This document shows, piece after piece, positions 38,385 through 48,687 of a stretch of DNA of 64,000 nt. The position numbers were made by a program, and so were the translations under genes. A model generated the notes under the pieces. It ran no database searches. It saw only the letters and a list, made by a program, of their open reading frames with translations, and was not told where the DNA came from. Numbering within the stretch: the stretch's first letter is position 1; each line of letters opens with the position of its first letter. The stretch is from Pleomorphomonas koreensis DSM 23070 (GTDB taxonomy: Bacteria; Pseudomonadota; Alphaproteobacteria; Rhizobiales; Pleomorphomonadaceae). The stretch is from positions 1 to 64,000 of the forward strand of contig NZ_AULH01000022.1 of the NCBI RefSeq assembly GCF_000425185.1, read 5' to 3'.

Positions 38385-39584
38385 ATGACGCTTCGAGACA
38401 AGACGGCGGAGGACTCGCCCCGATCCTGGGTCCGTGCCGCTCTTTACGACGCCCGAATTCGTGGCTGGGTGTTCCAGGCTGTGGTCCTGGTTGTACTGCT
38501 GCTGCTGACGCTCTGGATCCTGCACAACACGGCCGCCAACCTGCGCGCCGCCAATATTCCCTTCGGCTTCGACTTCCTCCACATGCGCGCCGGCTTCGAC
38601 ATCTCGCAGAAGCCGATCGACTACACGCTCGATTCCTCGCACGCCCAGGCCTTCAAGATCGGCCTGCTCAACACGATCATCCTGTCGGTGCTCGGCATCG
38701 TCTTCGCGACGATCATCGGCTTCATCGTCGGCATCTCGCGGCTGTCCAACAACTGGCTGCTGGCCAAGGCGGCCACCGTCTACGTCGAGACGCTGCGCAA
38801 CATCCCGCTGCTGCTGCAACTCCTGTTCTGGTACAAGGCGGTGCTGTCGGTGCTGCCCGGCCCGCGCCAGGGCTACATGCTGCCGCTCGCCACCAACCTG
38901 TCCAACCGCGGCCTCACCATGCCGCGACCGATCTTCGGCCAGGGCTTCGACTTCGTCATGTGGGCCTTGCTGGTTGCCGCGGCGATCGCCTGGGGCCTGG
39001 CGCGCTGGGCGCGGACACGGCAGGCGGCCACCGGGCAGCCGTTTCCGGTGTTCTGGGCGTCGGCGGGTCTCGTCGTCGGGTTGCCGCTCCTGGTCTTCCT
39101 GGCGCTCGGGGCGCCGCTGACCTTCGAGATTCCGGTGCTGAAGGGCTTCAATTTTGTCGGCGGCATGGTCATCCATCCCGAACTGATCGCCATGGTGCTC
39201 GGCCTGTCGCTCTATACCGCCACCTTCATCGCCGAGACGGTGCGCGCCGGCATCCTCGCCGTTTCCGTCGGTCAGAGCGAGGCGGCCTTTTCGCTCGGCC
39301 TCCAGCCCGGCCAGACCATGCGGCTGATCGTCGTGCCGCAGGCGATGCGCGTCATTATCCCGCCGCTGACCAGCCAGTATCTCAACCTCACCAAGAACTC
39401 GTCGCTGGCGCTGGCCATCGGCTATCCCGACCTGGTGGCGGTGTTCGCCGGCTCGACGCTCAACATCACCGGCCACGCCATCGAGGTCATCGCCATCACC
39501 ATGGCGGTCTACCTCGCGCTGAGCCTGATCACCGCTGCGGTGATGAACTGGTTCAATGCCCGCGTGGCGCTGGTCGAACGCTGA
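38385..39584 (+). CDS. aapQ: General L-amino-acid ABC transporter permease AapQ
   Basis: Inner-membrane permease of the Aap importer, 399 residues, longer than typical HisM/Q permeases because of extra helices, as in AapQ. It has the first helix at about 22-42, the conserved YVETLRNIPLLLQLLFWY of this family, and the C-terminal domain with AETVRAGILAVSVGQSEAAFSLG, the EAAxxxG loop that contacts AapP. ATG at 38385 follows GAGGCTGGCAT. It ends 10 bases before aapM. Confidence 0.94.
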   Translation: MTLRDKTAEDSPRSWVRAALYDARIRGWVFQAVVLVVLLLLTLWILHNTAANLRAANIPFGFDFLHMRAGFDISQKPIDYTLDSSHAQAFKIGLLNTIILSVLGIVFATIIGFIVGISRLSNNWLLAKAATVYVETLRNIPLLLQLLFWYKAVLSVLPGPRQGYMLPLATNLSNRGLTMPRPIFGQGFDFVMWALLVAAAIAWGLARWARTRQAATGQPFPVFWASAGLVVGLPLLVFLALGAPLTFEIPVLKGFNFVGGMVIHPELIAMVLGLSLYTATFIAETVRAGILAVSVGQSEAAFSLGLQPGQTMRLIVVPQAMRVIIPPLTSQYLNLTKNSSLALAIGYPDLVAVFAGSTLNITGHAIEVIAITMAVYLALSLITAAVMNWFNARVALVER

Positions 39585-39594
39585 GGAGACGGTC

Positions 39595-40737
39595 ATGAGC
39601 CGCATCGAAACCGACACCGTCTTCGTCCGCCGCGACTTTCTCTCTCCCGAACCGCCGCCGGCCTCGTTCGGCGGTTTCCCCGGCTGGGCGCGCCGCCACC
39701 TGTTCTCCTCGCCGCTCAACATCGCCATCAGCCTGCTGATGCTGCTGTTCGTCGCCTGGGCGCTGCCGCCGCTCATCCGCTGGCTGTTCGTCGATGCCGT
39801 CTGGACCGGCAGCAACCGCGAGGCCTGCCTGCCGAAGAACGGCGAGCCGATGGGCGCCTGCTGGGCCTTCGTCAACGCCAAGCTGGCGCAGTTCACCTTC
39901 GGCTCCTACCCGGCCGACCAGCGCTGGCGGCCGGCACTGGTGATGATCGTCTTCTTCCTCGGCCTCGCCGCCGTGGCCGTTCCCGGCACGCCCGGCCGGC
40001 GGCGCATCGTCTGGCTGATGCTGACCGCCTTCCCGGTCGCCGCCTTCTGGCTGCTTTACGGCGGCCTCGGCCTGCCGGTGGTCGAGACGTCCAACTGGGG
40101 CGGCCTGCTGGTGACGCTGGTGGTGGCGGTGACCGGTATCGTCGCCTCGCTGCCGCTCGGCATTCTGCTGGCGCTCGGCCGGCGCTCCAAGCTGCCGTTC
40201 ATCAAGATCGTGTCGGTGGTGTTCATCGAGATCTGGCGCGGCGTGCCGCTGATCACCGTGCTGTTCATGGCCTCGGTGATGCTGCCGCTGTTCCTGCCGA
40301 ACGGCGTCAACTTCGACAAGCTGCTGCGCGCCCTGATCGGCGTCGCCATGTTCACCGGCGCCTACATGGCCGAGACCATACGCGGCGGCCTGCAGGCCAT
40401 TCCCAGGGGGCAGTACGAGGGCGCCGCCTCGCTCGGCCTCAGCTACTGGCAATCGATGCGGCTGGTGGTGCTGCCGCAGGCGCTGAAGATCGTCATTCCC
40501 GGCATCGTCAACAGCTTCATCTCGCTGTTCAAGGATACCTCGCTGGTGATGATCATCGGCCTCTATGACTTGCTGGGCTCGATCCAGCGCAACTTTTCCG
40601 ATGCCAACTGGTCGACGCCGTCGATCGCCCCGACGGGCCTGATCTTCGCCGCCGCCGTTTTCTGGGTTTTCTGTTTCTCCATGTCACGCTATTCCATGTA
40701 CATGGAGAGAAAGCTCAACACCGGGCGCAAGCGCTAG
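39595..40737 (+). CDS. aapM: General L-amino-acid ABC transporter permease AapM
   Basis: Second inner-membrane permease of the Aap importer, 380 residues. It has a hydrophilic N-terminal part, a helix near 42-65, the stretch [26 protein letters not shown] and the ATPase-contact loop [28 protein letters not shown]. The [15 protein letters not shown] segment in the first periplasmic loop is typical of AapM. ATG at 39595 follows TGAGGAGACGGTC. It lies between aapQ and aapP in the standard order. Confidence 0.94.
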   Translation: MSRIETDTVFVRRDFLSPEPPPASFGGFPGWARRHLFSSPLNIAISLLMLLFVAWALPPLIRWLFVDAVWTGSNREACLPKNGEPMGACWAFVNAKLAQFTFGSYPADQRWRPALVMIVFFLGLAAVAVPGTPGRRRIVWLMLTAFPVAAFWLLYGGLGLPVVETSNWGGLLVTLVVAVTGIVASLPLGILLALGRRSKLPFIKIVSVVFIEIWRGVPLITVLFMASVMLPLFLPNGVNFDKLLRALIGVAMFTGAYMAETIRGGLQAIPRGQYEGAASLGLSYWQSMRLVVLPQALKIVIPGIVNSFISLFKDTSLVMIIGLYDLLGSIQRNFSDANWSTPSIAPTGLIFAAAVFWVFCFSMSRYSMYMERKLNTGRKR

Positions 40738-40783
40738 CCGCGCGCCCGGCGCTGCCCGTATTCCGCCGAAGGGACTCGAATTC

Positions 40784-41551
40784 ATGGCCGATATTGCCTT
40801 AGCCGACACACCCGCCTCCGAGACCGCCGTCGAGATGATCGGCGTCAACAAGTGGTTCGGCGAGTTCCACGTGCTGCGCGACGTCAACCTCTCCGTCAAG
40901 CGCGGCGAACGCATCGTCATCTGCGGGCCGTCCGGCTCCGGCAAGTCGACGACCATCCGCTGCATCAACCGTCTGGAAGAGCACCAGAAGGGCAAGATCA
41001 TCGTCGACGGCATCGAGCTGACCAACGACCTCAAGCGCATCGACGAGGTGCGGCGCGAGGTGGGCATGGTGTTCCAGCACTTCAACCTGTTCCCGCACCT
41101 GACCATCCTGGAGAACTGCACGCTGGCGCCGATCTGGGTGCGCAAGATGCCGAAGAAGGAGGCCGAGGAGGTGGCGATGCACTTCCTCACCCGCGTCAAG
41201 ATCCCCGAGCAGGCCAACAAGTATCCGGGCCAGCTCTCCGGCGGACAGCAGCAGCGCGTCGCCATCGCCCGCTCGCTGTGCATGCGGCCGAAGATCATGC
41301 TGTTCGACGAGCCGACCTCGGCCCTCGATCCAGAGATGGTCAAGGAAGTGCTCGACACCATGGTCGGCCTCGCCGAGGAGGGCATGACCATGATCTGCGT
41401 CACCCACGAAATGGGCTTCGCCCGCCAGGTGGCCAACCGCGTCATCTTCATGGACCAGGGCCAGATCGTCGAGCAGAACGAGCCGGAGGAATTCTTCTCC
41501 AACCCCATGCACGAGCGGACCAAGCTGTTCCTCGGCCAGATCCTGCACTGA
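40784..41551 (+). CDS. aapP: General L-amino-acid ABC transporter ATP-binding protein AapP
   Basis: ATPase of the Aap importer, 255 residues. Walker A is GPSGSGKST, followed by [14 protein letters not shown], the [12 protein letters not shown]-loop, signature [15 protein letters not shown], Walker [15 protein letters not shown] and the H-loop [10 protein letters not shown], the GlnQ-like polar amino-acid pattern. ATG at 40784 is 46 bases after aapM. It is the last gene of the operon and is followed by a long hairpin. Confidence 0.96.
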   Translation: MADIALADTPASETAVEMIGVNKWFGEFHVLRDVNLSVKRGERIVICGPSGSGKSTTIRCINRLEEHQKGKIIVDGIELTNDLKRIDEVRREVGMVFQHFNLFPHLTILENCTLAPIWVRKMPKKEAEEVAMHFLTRVKIPEQANKYPGQLSGGQQQRVAIARSLCMRPKIMLFDEPTSALDPEMVKEVLDTMVGLAEEGMTMICVTHEMGFARQVANRVIFMDQGQIVEQNEPEEFFSNPMHERTKLFLGQILH

Positions 41552-41557
41552 CCCCAA

Positions 41558-41585
41558 GGCGGGCGCCGGATCGCCGGCGCCCGCC
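41558..41585 (+). terminator. Hairpin after the aap operon
   Basis: Perfect 12-bp stem GGCGGGCGCCGG / CCGGCGCCCGCC with an ATCG loop, six bases after aapP. No T-run follows. The very strong stem and position make it the likely end of the operon. Confidence 0.55.
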
Positions 41586-41802
41586 ACGCATCTTCAAGCG
41601 TCGCTTTGAAGAACGGCGCGAGCGATTTGTTTCTTAAGTCTATTCCCTTTCCGGCCGATGTTGCATTCCGGCCGGTGGATATCCTGGTCGTTGCCGGCCG
41701 TTTCAGGAAACGGGCCTTTCTAAAGGCGACAAGTCGTGCCAGACAGAACGTCTGTGCAACAGGCCGGCCGTCCGGGCCGGCAAAAGACAGGAAGGACGAA
41801 GC

Positions 41803-42165
41803 GTGACCGAGGGGCGTCTGACGACCCATGTCCTCGACACGGCTGCGGGCCGGCCGGCCGGCGGCCTCAGGATCGAGCTTTGGGCGCTCGGCGCCGACGG
41901 CGGCCGCCAGCTTGTCGTTACGGCCAGCACCGATACCGACGGCCGCACCGGCGGTCCGCTGCTGTCGGGCGAGGCGCTGGTCGCCGGCACCTACGAGCTT
42001 GTCTTCCATGCCGGCGACTATCTGCGCGCCGCCGGGCATGTGCTGCCCGCTCCGGCCTTCCTCGATGTCGTCCCCATCCGTTTCGGCATCGCCGACGCCT
42101 CGGCCCATTATCACGTGCCGCTGCTGATCTCGCCTTACGGCTATTCAACCTATCGCGGGAGCTGA
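41803..42165 (+). CDS. uraH: 5-hydroxyisourate hydrolase
   Basis: Transthyretin-like enzyme that hydrolyses 5-hydroxyisourate, the product of urate oxidation, to OHCU (EC 3.5.2.17). The 120-residue protein has the N-terminal [14 protein letters not shown] with the active-site His, the core [14 protein letters not shown], the second His in [14 protein letters not shown], and the family's C-terminal YRGS tetrapeptide. The start is GTG at 41803 after GGAAGGACGAAGC. It opens the purine cluster, four bases before xdhA, and works downstream of PuuD encoded at the other end. Confidence 0.95.
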   Translation: MTEGRLTTHVLDTAAGRPAGGLRIELWALGADGGRQLVVTASTDTDGRTGGPLLSGEALVAGTYELVFHAGDYLRAAGHVLPAPAFLDVVPIRFGIADASAHYHVPLLISPYGYSTYRGS

Positions 42166-42169
42166 ACCC

Positions 42170-43660
42170 ATGCGCGATTCCATCCGCATCGTCCGCCGCG
42201 GGCGGATCGTCGAGATCGACGAGGTCGGCCCGACCGAGACGCTGCTCGACTATCTGCGCCTTCGCGAGCGCGCCACCGGCACCAAGGAAGGCTGCAACGA
42301 GGGCGATTGCGGCGCCTGCACCGTGGTCATCGGCGAATGGCAGGGCGGCCGGGTTCGCTACCGGCCGGTCAATTCCTGTATCCAGTTCCTCGGCGCCATG
42401 GACGGCAAGGAGATCGTCACCGTCGAGGATCTCGCCTGGCCGGACGGCCGGCTGCATCCGGTGCAGCAGGCTCTCGTCGACGCCCACGGCTCGCAATGCG
42501 GCTTCTGTACGCCCGGCGTGGTGATGAGCCTGTTCGCGCTCTATCACCGCGAGGGCCGCGACGGCCCGCCGCCGCGCGAGGAGATCGTCACGGCGCTGGC
42601 CGGCAATCTCTGCCGCTGCACCGGCTACCGGCCGATCGTCGAGGCGGCGCTCGCCGCGCTGGACGGGCCGCCGGCCGACCGATTCGTCGAGGCCATGGGC
42701 CAGACGGCCGGCCTGTTGCAGTTCCTCGCCGACGGGCAGGACGTCTTCCTCGGCTCCAACAGCGCCTTCTTCGCTGCGCCCGCCAGCCTGACGGCGCTGT
42801 CGCAACTGACGATGAAGCATCCCGAGGCGACGCTGCTGGCCGGTGGCACCGACGTCGGCCTCAAGATCACCAAGCGGATGTCGCCGATTTCGCAGGTGAT
42901 CCACGTCGGCCGCGTTGCCGCGCTGAGGCAGATCGAGGACGTCGGCGACGCGCTGATCCTCGGCGCCGGCGTCACCTATGAGGACGCCGCCCCGGCCTTC
43001 GCCGCCCTCGATCCCGATCTCGGCGAACTGGTCCGCCGCCTCGGCTCGCGGCAGGTGCGCGCCGTCGGCACCATCGGCGGCAACATCGCCAACGGCTCGC
43101 CGATCGGCGACATGCCGCCGGCGTTGATCGCCCTCGGCGCCACGCTGGAGCTGGCCCATGGCGAGGACGGCCGGGCGCTGCCGCTTGAGGACTATTTCAT
43201 CGCCTACGGCAAGCAGGACCGCCAGCCGGGCGAGTTCGTCGCCGGCCTGCTGGTGCCGAAGCTGATGCCCAATCAGGTGTTTCGTGCCTACAAGGTGTCC
43301 AAGCGCTTCGACCAGGACATATCGGCGGTGATGGGTGCCTTCCGCTTCACCATCGAGGACGGCGTGATCGTCGAGGCGCGCGTCGCCTTCGGCGGCATGG
43401 CGGCGACGCCGAAGCGGGCGCGCGCCGCCGAGGCCCGCCTGAGCGGCGCCGAGCCGGCGCGGGCGGCCACCTGGGGCGCCGCCATCGAGGCGCTCGTCGA
43501 GGACTTCGCGCCGATGTCCGACATGCGTGCCTCGGCCGCCTATCGCATGGAAACGGCCAAGGCGCTGCTCGCCAAGGCGCTGGTCGAGTGTGCCGGCGCG
43601 CCGTCGAGCCGCACCCGCGTCGTCGGCCGCCGCGAAGCACCGGAAGCGGAGGTGGCCTGA
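42170..43660 (+). CDS. xdhA: Xanthine dehydrogenase small subunit (FeS/FAD)
   Basis: Electron-transfer subunit of xanthine dehydrogenase (EC 1.17.1.4), 496 residues. The N-terminal plant-type [2Fe-2S] site has C42, C47, C50 and C70; the second [2Fe-2S] site has C110, C113, C148 and C150 (QCGFCTPG and NLCRCTGY). The FAD domain follows from about 195 with LLAGGTDVGLKITKR and TIGGNIANGSPIGD. ATG at 42170 is four bases after uraH. The stop overlaps the xdhB start by one base. Confidence 0.96.
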   Translation: MRDSIRIVRRGRIVEIDEVGPTETLLDYLRLRERATGTKEGCNEGDCGACTVVIGEWQGGRVRYRPVNSCIQFLGAMDGKEIVTVEDLAWPDGRLHPVQQALVDAHGSQCGFCTPGVVMSLFALYHREGRDGPPPREEIVTALAGNLCRCTGYRPIVEAALAALDGPPADRFVEAMGQTAGLLQFLADGQDVFLGSNSAFFAAPASLTALSQLTMKHPEATLLAGGTDVGLKITKRMSPISQVIHVGRVAALRQIEDVGDALILGAGVTYEDAAPAFAALDPDLGELVRRLGSRQVRAVGTIGGNIANGSPIGDMPPALIALGATLELAHGEDGRALPLEDYFIAYGKQDRQPGEFVAGLLVPKLMPNQVFRAYKVSKRFDQDISAVMGAFRFTIEDGVIVEARVAFGGMAATPKRARAAEARLSGAEPARAATWGAAIEALVEDFAPMSDMRASAAYRMETAKALLAKALVECAGAPSSRTRVVGRREAPEAEVA

Positions 43661-45987
43661 TGAACGCGCCCGAGCCCGATGTTCCTGCCGTTGCCGCCGA
43701 ACCGGCCGTCCACCGCCCGACGCCGCACGACAGCGCCGTGCTGCACGTCACCGGCCGCGCCGTCTACATCGACGACATGATCGAGCCGGTCGGCACGCTG
43801 CATCTGGCGCCCGGCTTCTGCCCGGACATGGCGGCCGGCCGCATCCGCGACATCGACCTCTCCCGCGTCCGTCAGGCGCCGGGCGTCGTCGCCGTGCTGA
43901 CCGCCGCCGACATCCCCGGCCGCAACGACTGGTCGACGTCGATCGGCGGCGATCCCATTCTTGCCGACGGTGAGGTGGAGTTCTGGGGCGAGGTGCTGTT
44001 CTGCGTCGTGGCGACCAGCCGCGATGCCGCCCGCCGGGCGACCCGCCTCGCGCTGTTCGAGGGCGAGGCCGAGCCGCCGGTGCTCACCGTCGAGGAGGCG
44101 AAGGCCAAGGGCCTGCGCGTGCTCGACGACTACGGCTACGGCCGGGGCGACGTCGCCCGCTCGTTCGAGAGCGCCCAGCGTCGCTTCGACGGCCATCTGC
44201 GCACCGGCGGTCAGGAGCATTTCTATCTCGAGGGGCAGGTGGCGCTGGCCATCCCCGGCGAGGCCGGCGACATGCTGGTGCATTCCTCGACGCAGCATCC
44301 GAGCGAGGTGCAGCACTGCGTTGCCGCCATGCTCGGCCTGCCGAGCGCCATGGTGACGGTGGAAGTGCGGCGCATGGGCGGCGGCTTCGGCGGCAAGGAG
44401 AGCCAGGCGAGCCAGTGGGCCTGCCTCGCCGCGCTCGCCGCGCGCGTCACCGGCAAGCCGTGCAAGCTGCGGCTCGATCGCGACGACGACATGGTGATGA
44501 CCGGCAAGCGGCACGACATGCTGACCGACTTCTCGGTGGCCTACGACAGCTCGGGCAAGATTCTGGCCGCCGACATCGCCTTCGCCGCCCGCTGCGGCTA
44601 TTCGGCCGACCTCTCCGGCGGCGTCAACGACCGCACGCTGTTCCATGCCGACAACGCCTATTTCTATCCCAACGTCGCGCTGAGGTCGGAGCGGCTGAAG
44701 ACCAACACGGTGACCAACACCGCCTTCCGTGGCTTCGGCGGGCCGCAGGGCGTGGTGGTCGCCGAGCGCATCATGGATACGCTGGCCGTGGTCACCGGCA
44801 TCGATCCGCTGGAGATCCGCAAGCGCAATATCTACGGCCCCGGCCGCGACGTGACGCCCTATGGCCAGAAGGTCGAGGACAACATCCTGCCCGAGCTGAT
44901 CGCCGACCTCGAAAAGGCCTGCGATTACGCCAAGCGCCGGCAGGAGTGCCGCGCCTTCAATTCGCGCAACCGCATTCTCAGGAAGGGCATCGCCCTGACG
45001 CCGGTGAAGTTCGGCATCGCTTTCACGCTGACCCAGCTCAACCAGGCCGGCGCGCTGGTGCACGTCTACGCCGACGGCTCGGTCCACCTCAATCACGGCG
45101 GCACCGAGATGGGGCAGGGGCTCAACATCAAGGTGGCGCAGGTAGCGGCCGATGCCTTCGGCATCCCGTTGGATCGCGTGCGCATCACCGCCACCAGCAC
45201 CGCCAAGGTGCCGAACACCTCGGCGACGGCCGCGTCTTCCGGTTCCGACCTCAACGGCATGGCGGCGCTGAAGGCCTGCGACGAGATCAAGGCGCGCATG
45301 GTCGGCCACCTTGAGGCCGCCGCCAACATCGCGCCGGAGACCGTGACCTTCGCCGGCGGCCGGGTGAGCTGGCCGGGCGGCTCCATCGCCTTTTCCGAAC
45401 TCGCCCGCGCCTGCCACGAGAACCGCGTGCAACTGTCGGCCGCCGGCTACTACGCGACGCCGAAAATCCACTGGAACCGGCAGAAGGCGGAGGGCCGGCC
45501 GTTCCTCTACTTCGCCTATGGCGCCGCCTGCTCGGAAGTCACCATCGACACCATGACCGGCGAAATGACCGTCGACCGCGTCGACATCCTGCACGACTGC
45601 GGCAAGTCGCTGAACCCGGCCATCGACATCGGCCAGATCGAGGGCGGCTTCGTGCAGGGCATGGGCTGGCTGACCACCGAGGAGCTGGTGTGGGACGACA
45701 AGGGCCGCCTCGCGACGCACGCCCCCTCCACCTACAAGATCCCGACCGCCTCCGACGTGCCGGCCGTCTTCAACACCCGCCTCTGGGATGGCGCCAGCCG
45801 CGAGGAGACCATCCATTCCTCGAAGGCGGTCGGCGAGCCGCCGCTGATGCTGGCCGCCTCGGTGTTCTCGGCGATCTTCGACGCCGTCGCCAGCCTGAAG
45901 CCCGGCGTGGTGCCGCCGCTCGACGCGCCGGCGACGCCCGAGGCGATCATGCGGGCGGTGTCCTTCATGCGACGGGCCGAGGCATGA
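43660..45987 (+). CDS. xdhB: Xanthine dehydrogenase large subunit (molybdenum-binding)
   Basis: Catalytic subunit of xanthine dehydrogenase carrying the molybdopterin cofactor; it oxidises hypoxanthine and xanthine to urate. The 775-residue protein has VTGRAVYIDDM, the cofactor-binding GGGFGGKESQ, FRGFGGPQG, GGTEMGQGLNIKVAQVAADAFG, and the catalytic glutamate in VGEPPLMLA near the C-terminus, the xanthine-specific pattern. The start ATG shares its A with the xdhA stop (TGATG). XdhC follows one base later. Confidence 0.96.
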   Translation: MNAPEPDVPAVAAEPAVHRPTPHDSAVLHVTGRAVYIDDMIEPVGTLHLAPGFCPDMAAGRIRDIDLSRVRQAPGVVAVLTAADIPGRNDWSTSIGGDPILADGEVEFWGEVLFCVVATSRDAARRATRLALFEGEAEPPVLTVEEAKAKGLRVLDDYGYGRGDVARSFESAQRRFDGHLRTGGQEHFYLEGQVALAIPGEAGDMLVHSSTQHPSEVQHCVAAMLGLPSAMVTVEVRRMGGGFGGKESQASQWACLAALAARVTGKPCKLRLDRDDDMVMTGKRHDMLTDFSVAYDSSGKILAADIAFAARCGYSADLSGGVNDRTLFHADNAYFYPNVALRSERLKTNTVTNTAFRGFGGPQGVVVAERIMDTLAVVTGIDPLEIRKRNIYGPGRDVTPYGQKVEDNILPELIADLEKACDYAKRRQECRAFNSRNRILRKGIALTPVKFGIAFTLTQLNQAGALVHVYADGSVHLNHGGTEMGQGLNIKVAQVAADAFGIPLDRVRITATSTAKVPNTSATAASSGSDLNGMAALKACDEIKARMVGHLEAAANIAPETVTFAGGRVSWPGGSIAFSELARACHENRVQLSAAGYYATPKIHWNRQKAEGRPFLYFAYGAACSEVTIDTMTGEMTVDRVDILHDCGKSLNPAIDIGQIEGGFVQGMGWLTTEELVWDDKGRLATHAPSTYKIPTASDVPAVFNTRLWDGASREETIHSSKAVGEPPLMLAASVFSAIFDAVASLKPGVVPPLDAPATPEAIMRAVSFMRRAEA

Positions 45988-45988
45988 C

Positions 45989-47023
45989 ATGAGGGAGACC
46001 TTCGCCCCGCTGCATCGCCTGATCGCTCGCGACGGCATCGCGGCGCTGGTGACGGTCGTGGGGGCGAGGGGATCGACGCCGCGCGAGGCTGGCGCCCGCA
46101 TGCTGGTGGCGGCCGACGGCGCGCTGTCCGGCACCATCGGCGGCGGCCGGCTGGAGCTGGAGTCCGTGGAGCGGGCGCTTGCCGCCATCCGGGCCGGCCG
46201 CGACGGCAGCCTTCGCCTCGATCTGGCGCTTGGCCCGTCGATCGGCCAGTGCTGCGGCGGTGCCGTCAGCCTGCTGATCGAGACCTTTACCGCCGCCCGG
46301 CTGACGGCGGTGGCCCGGCTCGCCGCGGCCGAGGCGGCGGGACCGTTCCAGACCGTGGCGACCCTGAACGGCGAGGCGCCCGTCGACCGGCGCCTGGTGG
46401 CGACCGATTGGTGCCAGCCGACCGCCGTCATCGGCCCCGACGGCCGGCTGGCGGAGAGTTTCGGCGAACTCTGCCGCGATCTGCTGCTGTTCGGCGCCGG
46501 CCACGTCGGCCGGGCGGTGGTGCTGGCGCTGGCGCCGCTGCCCTTCCGCGTCCGCTGGATCGACGGCCGGGCGGACGTCTTCCCCGACCTGCCGCTCGCC
46601 CGTCTGGAACAGGTGGCGACCGATACGCCGGCCGCCGAGCTGAAGGCGGCGGCATCAGGCGCCTTCGTGCTGATCATGACGCACGATCATGCCCTCGATC
46701 TCGACATCCTGCATGCCGCGCTCACCGAGCAGCGGTTCCCGTATGTCGGGGTGATCGGCTCGCGCACCAAGCGCGCCCGCTTCGAGCACCGGCTGTCCGA
46801 ACTGGGCCATCCCGGCCCCCGCATAAGGGCTTTCACCTGTCCGGTGGGTGTGCCGGGGATAACCTCGAAAGAACCGGCGCATATCGCCGCTTCCGTGGTG
46901 GCGGAACTGTTGATTGTCGACGAGAAACTTCGTAGGACCCCGCTCGGAGAGTCTGGCGGCGGGGAAACGACCGATCGCCCAGCAAGCGGGCAGGCTGCCC
47001 AATTATTCGAGTATCGCGGCTGA
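45989..47023 (+). CDS. xdhC: Xanthine dehydrogenase accessory protein XdhC
   Basis: Molybdenum-cofactor chaperone: it binds and protects the cofactor, promotes its sulfuration and inserts it into XdhB. The 344-residue protein has the N-terminal XdhC_CoxI domain (VTVVGARGSTPREAGARMLV, GTIGGGRLE, LGPSIGQCCGG with paired cysteines C89-C90) and the C-terminal Rossmann domain (LLLFGAGHVGRAVVLAL, YVGVIGSRTKRARF). The last 40 residues are low-complexity. It starts one base after xdhB, so it is co-translated with the enzyme it matures. Confidence 0.94.
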   Translation: MRETFAPLHRLIARDGIAALVTVVGARGSTPREAGARMLVAADGALSGTIGGGRLELESVERALAAIRAGRDGSLRLDLALGPSIGQCCGGAVSLLIETFTAARLTAVARLAAAEAAGPFQTVATLNGEAPVDRRLVATDWCQPTAVIGPDGRLAESFGELCRDLLLFGAGHVGRAVVLALAPLPFRVRWIDGRADVFPDLPLARLEQVATDTPAAELKAAASGAFVLIMTHDHALDLDILHAALTEQRFPYVGVIGSRTKRARFEHRLSELGHPGPRIRAFTCPVGVPGITSKEPAHIAASVVAELLIVDEKLRRTPLGESGGGETTDRPASGQAAQLFEYRG

Positions 47024-47109
47024 ATCTTTTGGCGCGTCCGGTCGGCGAAATCGTGCTTCTATGCTGCACAGAAAATAGACAGGTCGGCGAAACGGGGACA
47101 ACGGCTCTG

Positions 47110-48687
47110 ATGAGCGAAGTGACTGGGGACAGTACCGGAGAGATGCTCCGCCGGGTGGGGGGCGACACGCCGCTGCTCGAAGTCCGCCATGTCGTCAAGC
47201 GTTTCGGCCGCTTCGCGGCCAATGACGACGTCTCGCTGAAGGTGATGCCCGGCGAGATCCACGCGCTGCTCGGCGAGAACGGCGCCGGCAAGTCGACGCT
47301 GGTCAAGATCATCTACGGCTCGCTGCAACCCACCGCCGGCGACATCCTGTGGAAGGGCGAGCCGGTGACGATCGCCTCGCCGGCCGAGGCGCGCGCCCTT
47401 GGCATCGGCATGGTGTTCCAGCACTTCTCGCTGTTCGAGGCGATGACGGTGATCGAGAACATCGCGCTGGCGCTGCCCGAGGGACGGGTGACGCGCCAAC
47501 TGGCCGACACCATCTCCCGCGTGTCGGAAAGCTACGGCCTGTCGCTTGATCCCGACGCCCATATCGCCGACCTCTCGGTGGGCGAGCGGCAGCGCGTCGA
47601 GATCGTCCGCTGCCTGCTGCAAAATCCCGAACTGATCATCATGGACGAGCCGACCTCGGTGCTGACGCCCCAGGAGGCCGATCAGTTGTTCGTCACCTTG
47701 AGGCGACTCGCCGCCGAGGGCTGCGCCATTCTCTACATCTCCCACCGGCTGGAGGAGGTGCGGGCGCTCTGCCACCACGCCACCATCATGCGGCGGGCCA
47801 AGGTGGTGGCCGAGACCGATCCGGCCACCGAAACGGTTGGCACGCTCGCGCAGCTGATGGTCGGCAACGAGATCACCCGCGTCACCCGCGAGAAGGGCAA
47901 ACTCGGGCCGGAAGCCATTCTCATCAAGGGGCTGACGCTGCCCTCGCAGGAGGCCTTCGGCGTGTCGCTGCAGGACATCAACCTGTCGGTGCGCGCCGGT
48001 GAGATCGTCGCCATCGCCGGCATCGCCGGCAACGGCCAGAAGGAGCTGTTCGGCGCGCTGTCGGGCGAGGAGCGGCCGGAGCGGGCGGACATGGTGATCT
48101 TCGCCGGCGAGGCGGCCGGACGGATGAGAATCAACGAGCGCCGCTTGCTCGGCGCCGCCTTCGTGCCGGAGGAGCGACTCGGCCACGGTGCCGTGCCGGG
48201 GCTGAGGTTGACCGAGAACGTCGTGCTTACCCGCCACGGCACCGGCGAGGGCATCGCCCGCCGCGGCTTCACCCGCTTCGGCAGGGCCGGCCGTATCGTC
48301 GAAAAGGTCGTCAGCCTGTTCGACGTCCGCAAGGGCGTCGTCGATCCCGAGGCGCGGTCGCTGTCAGGCGGCAATCTGCAAAAATTCGTGGTCGGCCGCG
48401 AGGTGCAGCGCACGCCGAAGATCCTGATCATCGCCCAGCCGACCTGGGGCGTCGACGCCGGCGCGGCGGCGGTGATCCGCCAGTCGCTGATCGACCTGTC
48501 GCGCCAGGGCGCCGCCATCCTGATCATCTCGCAGGACCTCGACGAGATCTTCGAGATCGCCGATCGCATCGCCGTCATCTCGCGCGGCCAGCTGTCGGCA
48601 GCCGAGGACGCTGATACGCTGACGCCGGAAAAGGTCGGCCTGCTGATGGCCGGCGGCGCCGAGAAGCACGGAGTGGCGGCGGCATGA
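47110..48687 (+). CDS. Nucleoside/purine ABC transporter, ATP-binding protein (fused domains)
   Basis: ATPase of a BMP-family nucleoside or purine importer (YufO/RbsA type), 525 residues with two nucleotide-binding domains. The first is complete: Walker A GENGAGKST, FQHFSLFEAMTV, signature LSVGERQRVEIVR and Walker B IIMDEPTSVL. The second is degenerate, with GIAGNGQKEL in place of Walker A, but keeps LSGGNLQK; the Walker B acidic residue is replaced (IIAQPTWGVD), normal for this class. ATG at 47110 is chosen over an upstream in-frame start, which adds 27 residues unlike the family. It is 86 bases after xdhC, and its stop overlaps the next start (ATGA). Confidence 0.9.
   Translation: MSEVTGDSTGEMLRRVGGDTPLLEVRHVVKRFGRFAANDDVSLKVMPGEIHALLGENGAGKSTLVKIIYGSLQPTAGDILWKGEPVTIASPAEARALGIGMVFQHFSLFEAMTVIENIALALPEGRVTRQLADTISRVSESYGLSLDPDAHIADLSVGERQRVEIVRCLLQNPELIIMDEPTSVLTPQEADQLFVTLRRLAAEGCAILYISHRLEEVRALCHHATIMRRAKVVAETDPATETVGTLAQLMVGNEITRVTREKGKLGPEAILIKGLTLPSQEAFGVSLQDINLSVRAGEIVAIAGIAGNGQKELFGALSGEERPERADMVIFAGEAAGRMRINERRLLGAAFVPEERLGHGAVPGLRLTENVVLTRHGTGEGIARRGFTRFGRAGRIVEKVVSLFDVRKGVVDPEARSLSGGNLQKFVVGREVQRTPKILIIAQPTWGVDAGAAAVIRQSLIDLSRQGAAILIISQDLDEIFEIADRIAVISRGQLSAAEDADTLTPEKVGLLMAGGAEKHGVAAA

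Noticed and set aside
43540-46677. Minus-strand open frame of over 1000 codons opposite the xdh genes
   Set aside because: It is the antisense shadow of xdhB and xdhC in high-GC DNA; the plus-strand products have complete catalytic motifs, while the antisense product is rich in His/Arg/Gly with no motif.
48421-48500. Defective second ATP-binding domain of the nucleoside transporter ATPase
   Set aside because: The degenerate Walker A and altered Walker B are normal for the RbsA/YufO class, so this is not a pseudogene signal.
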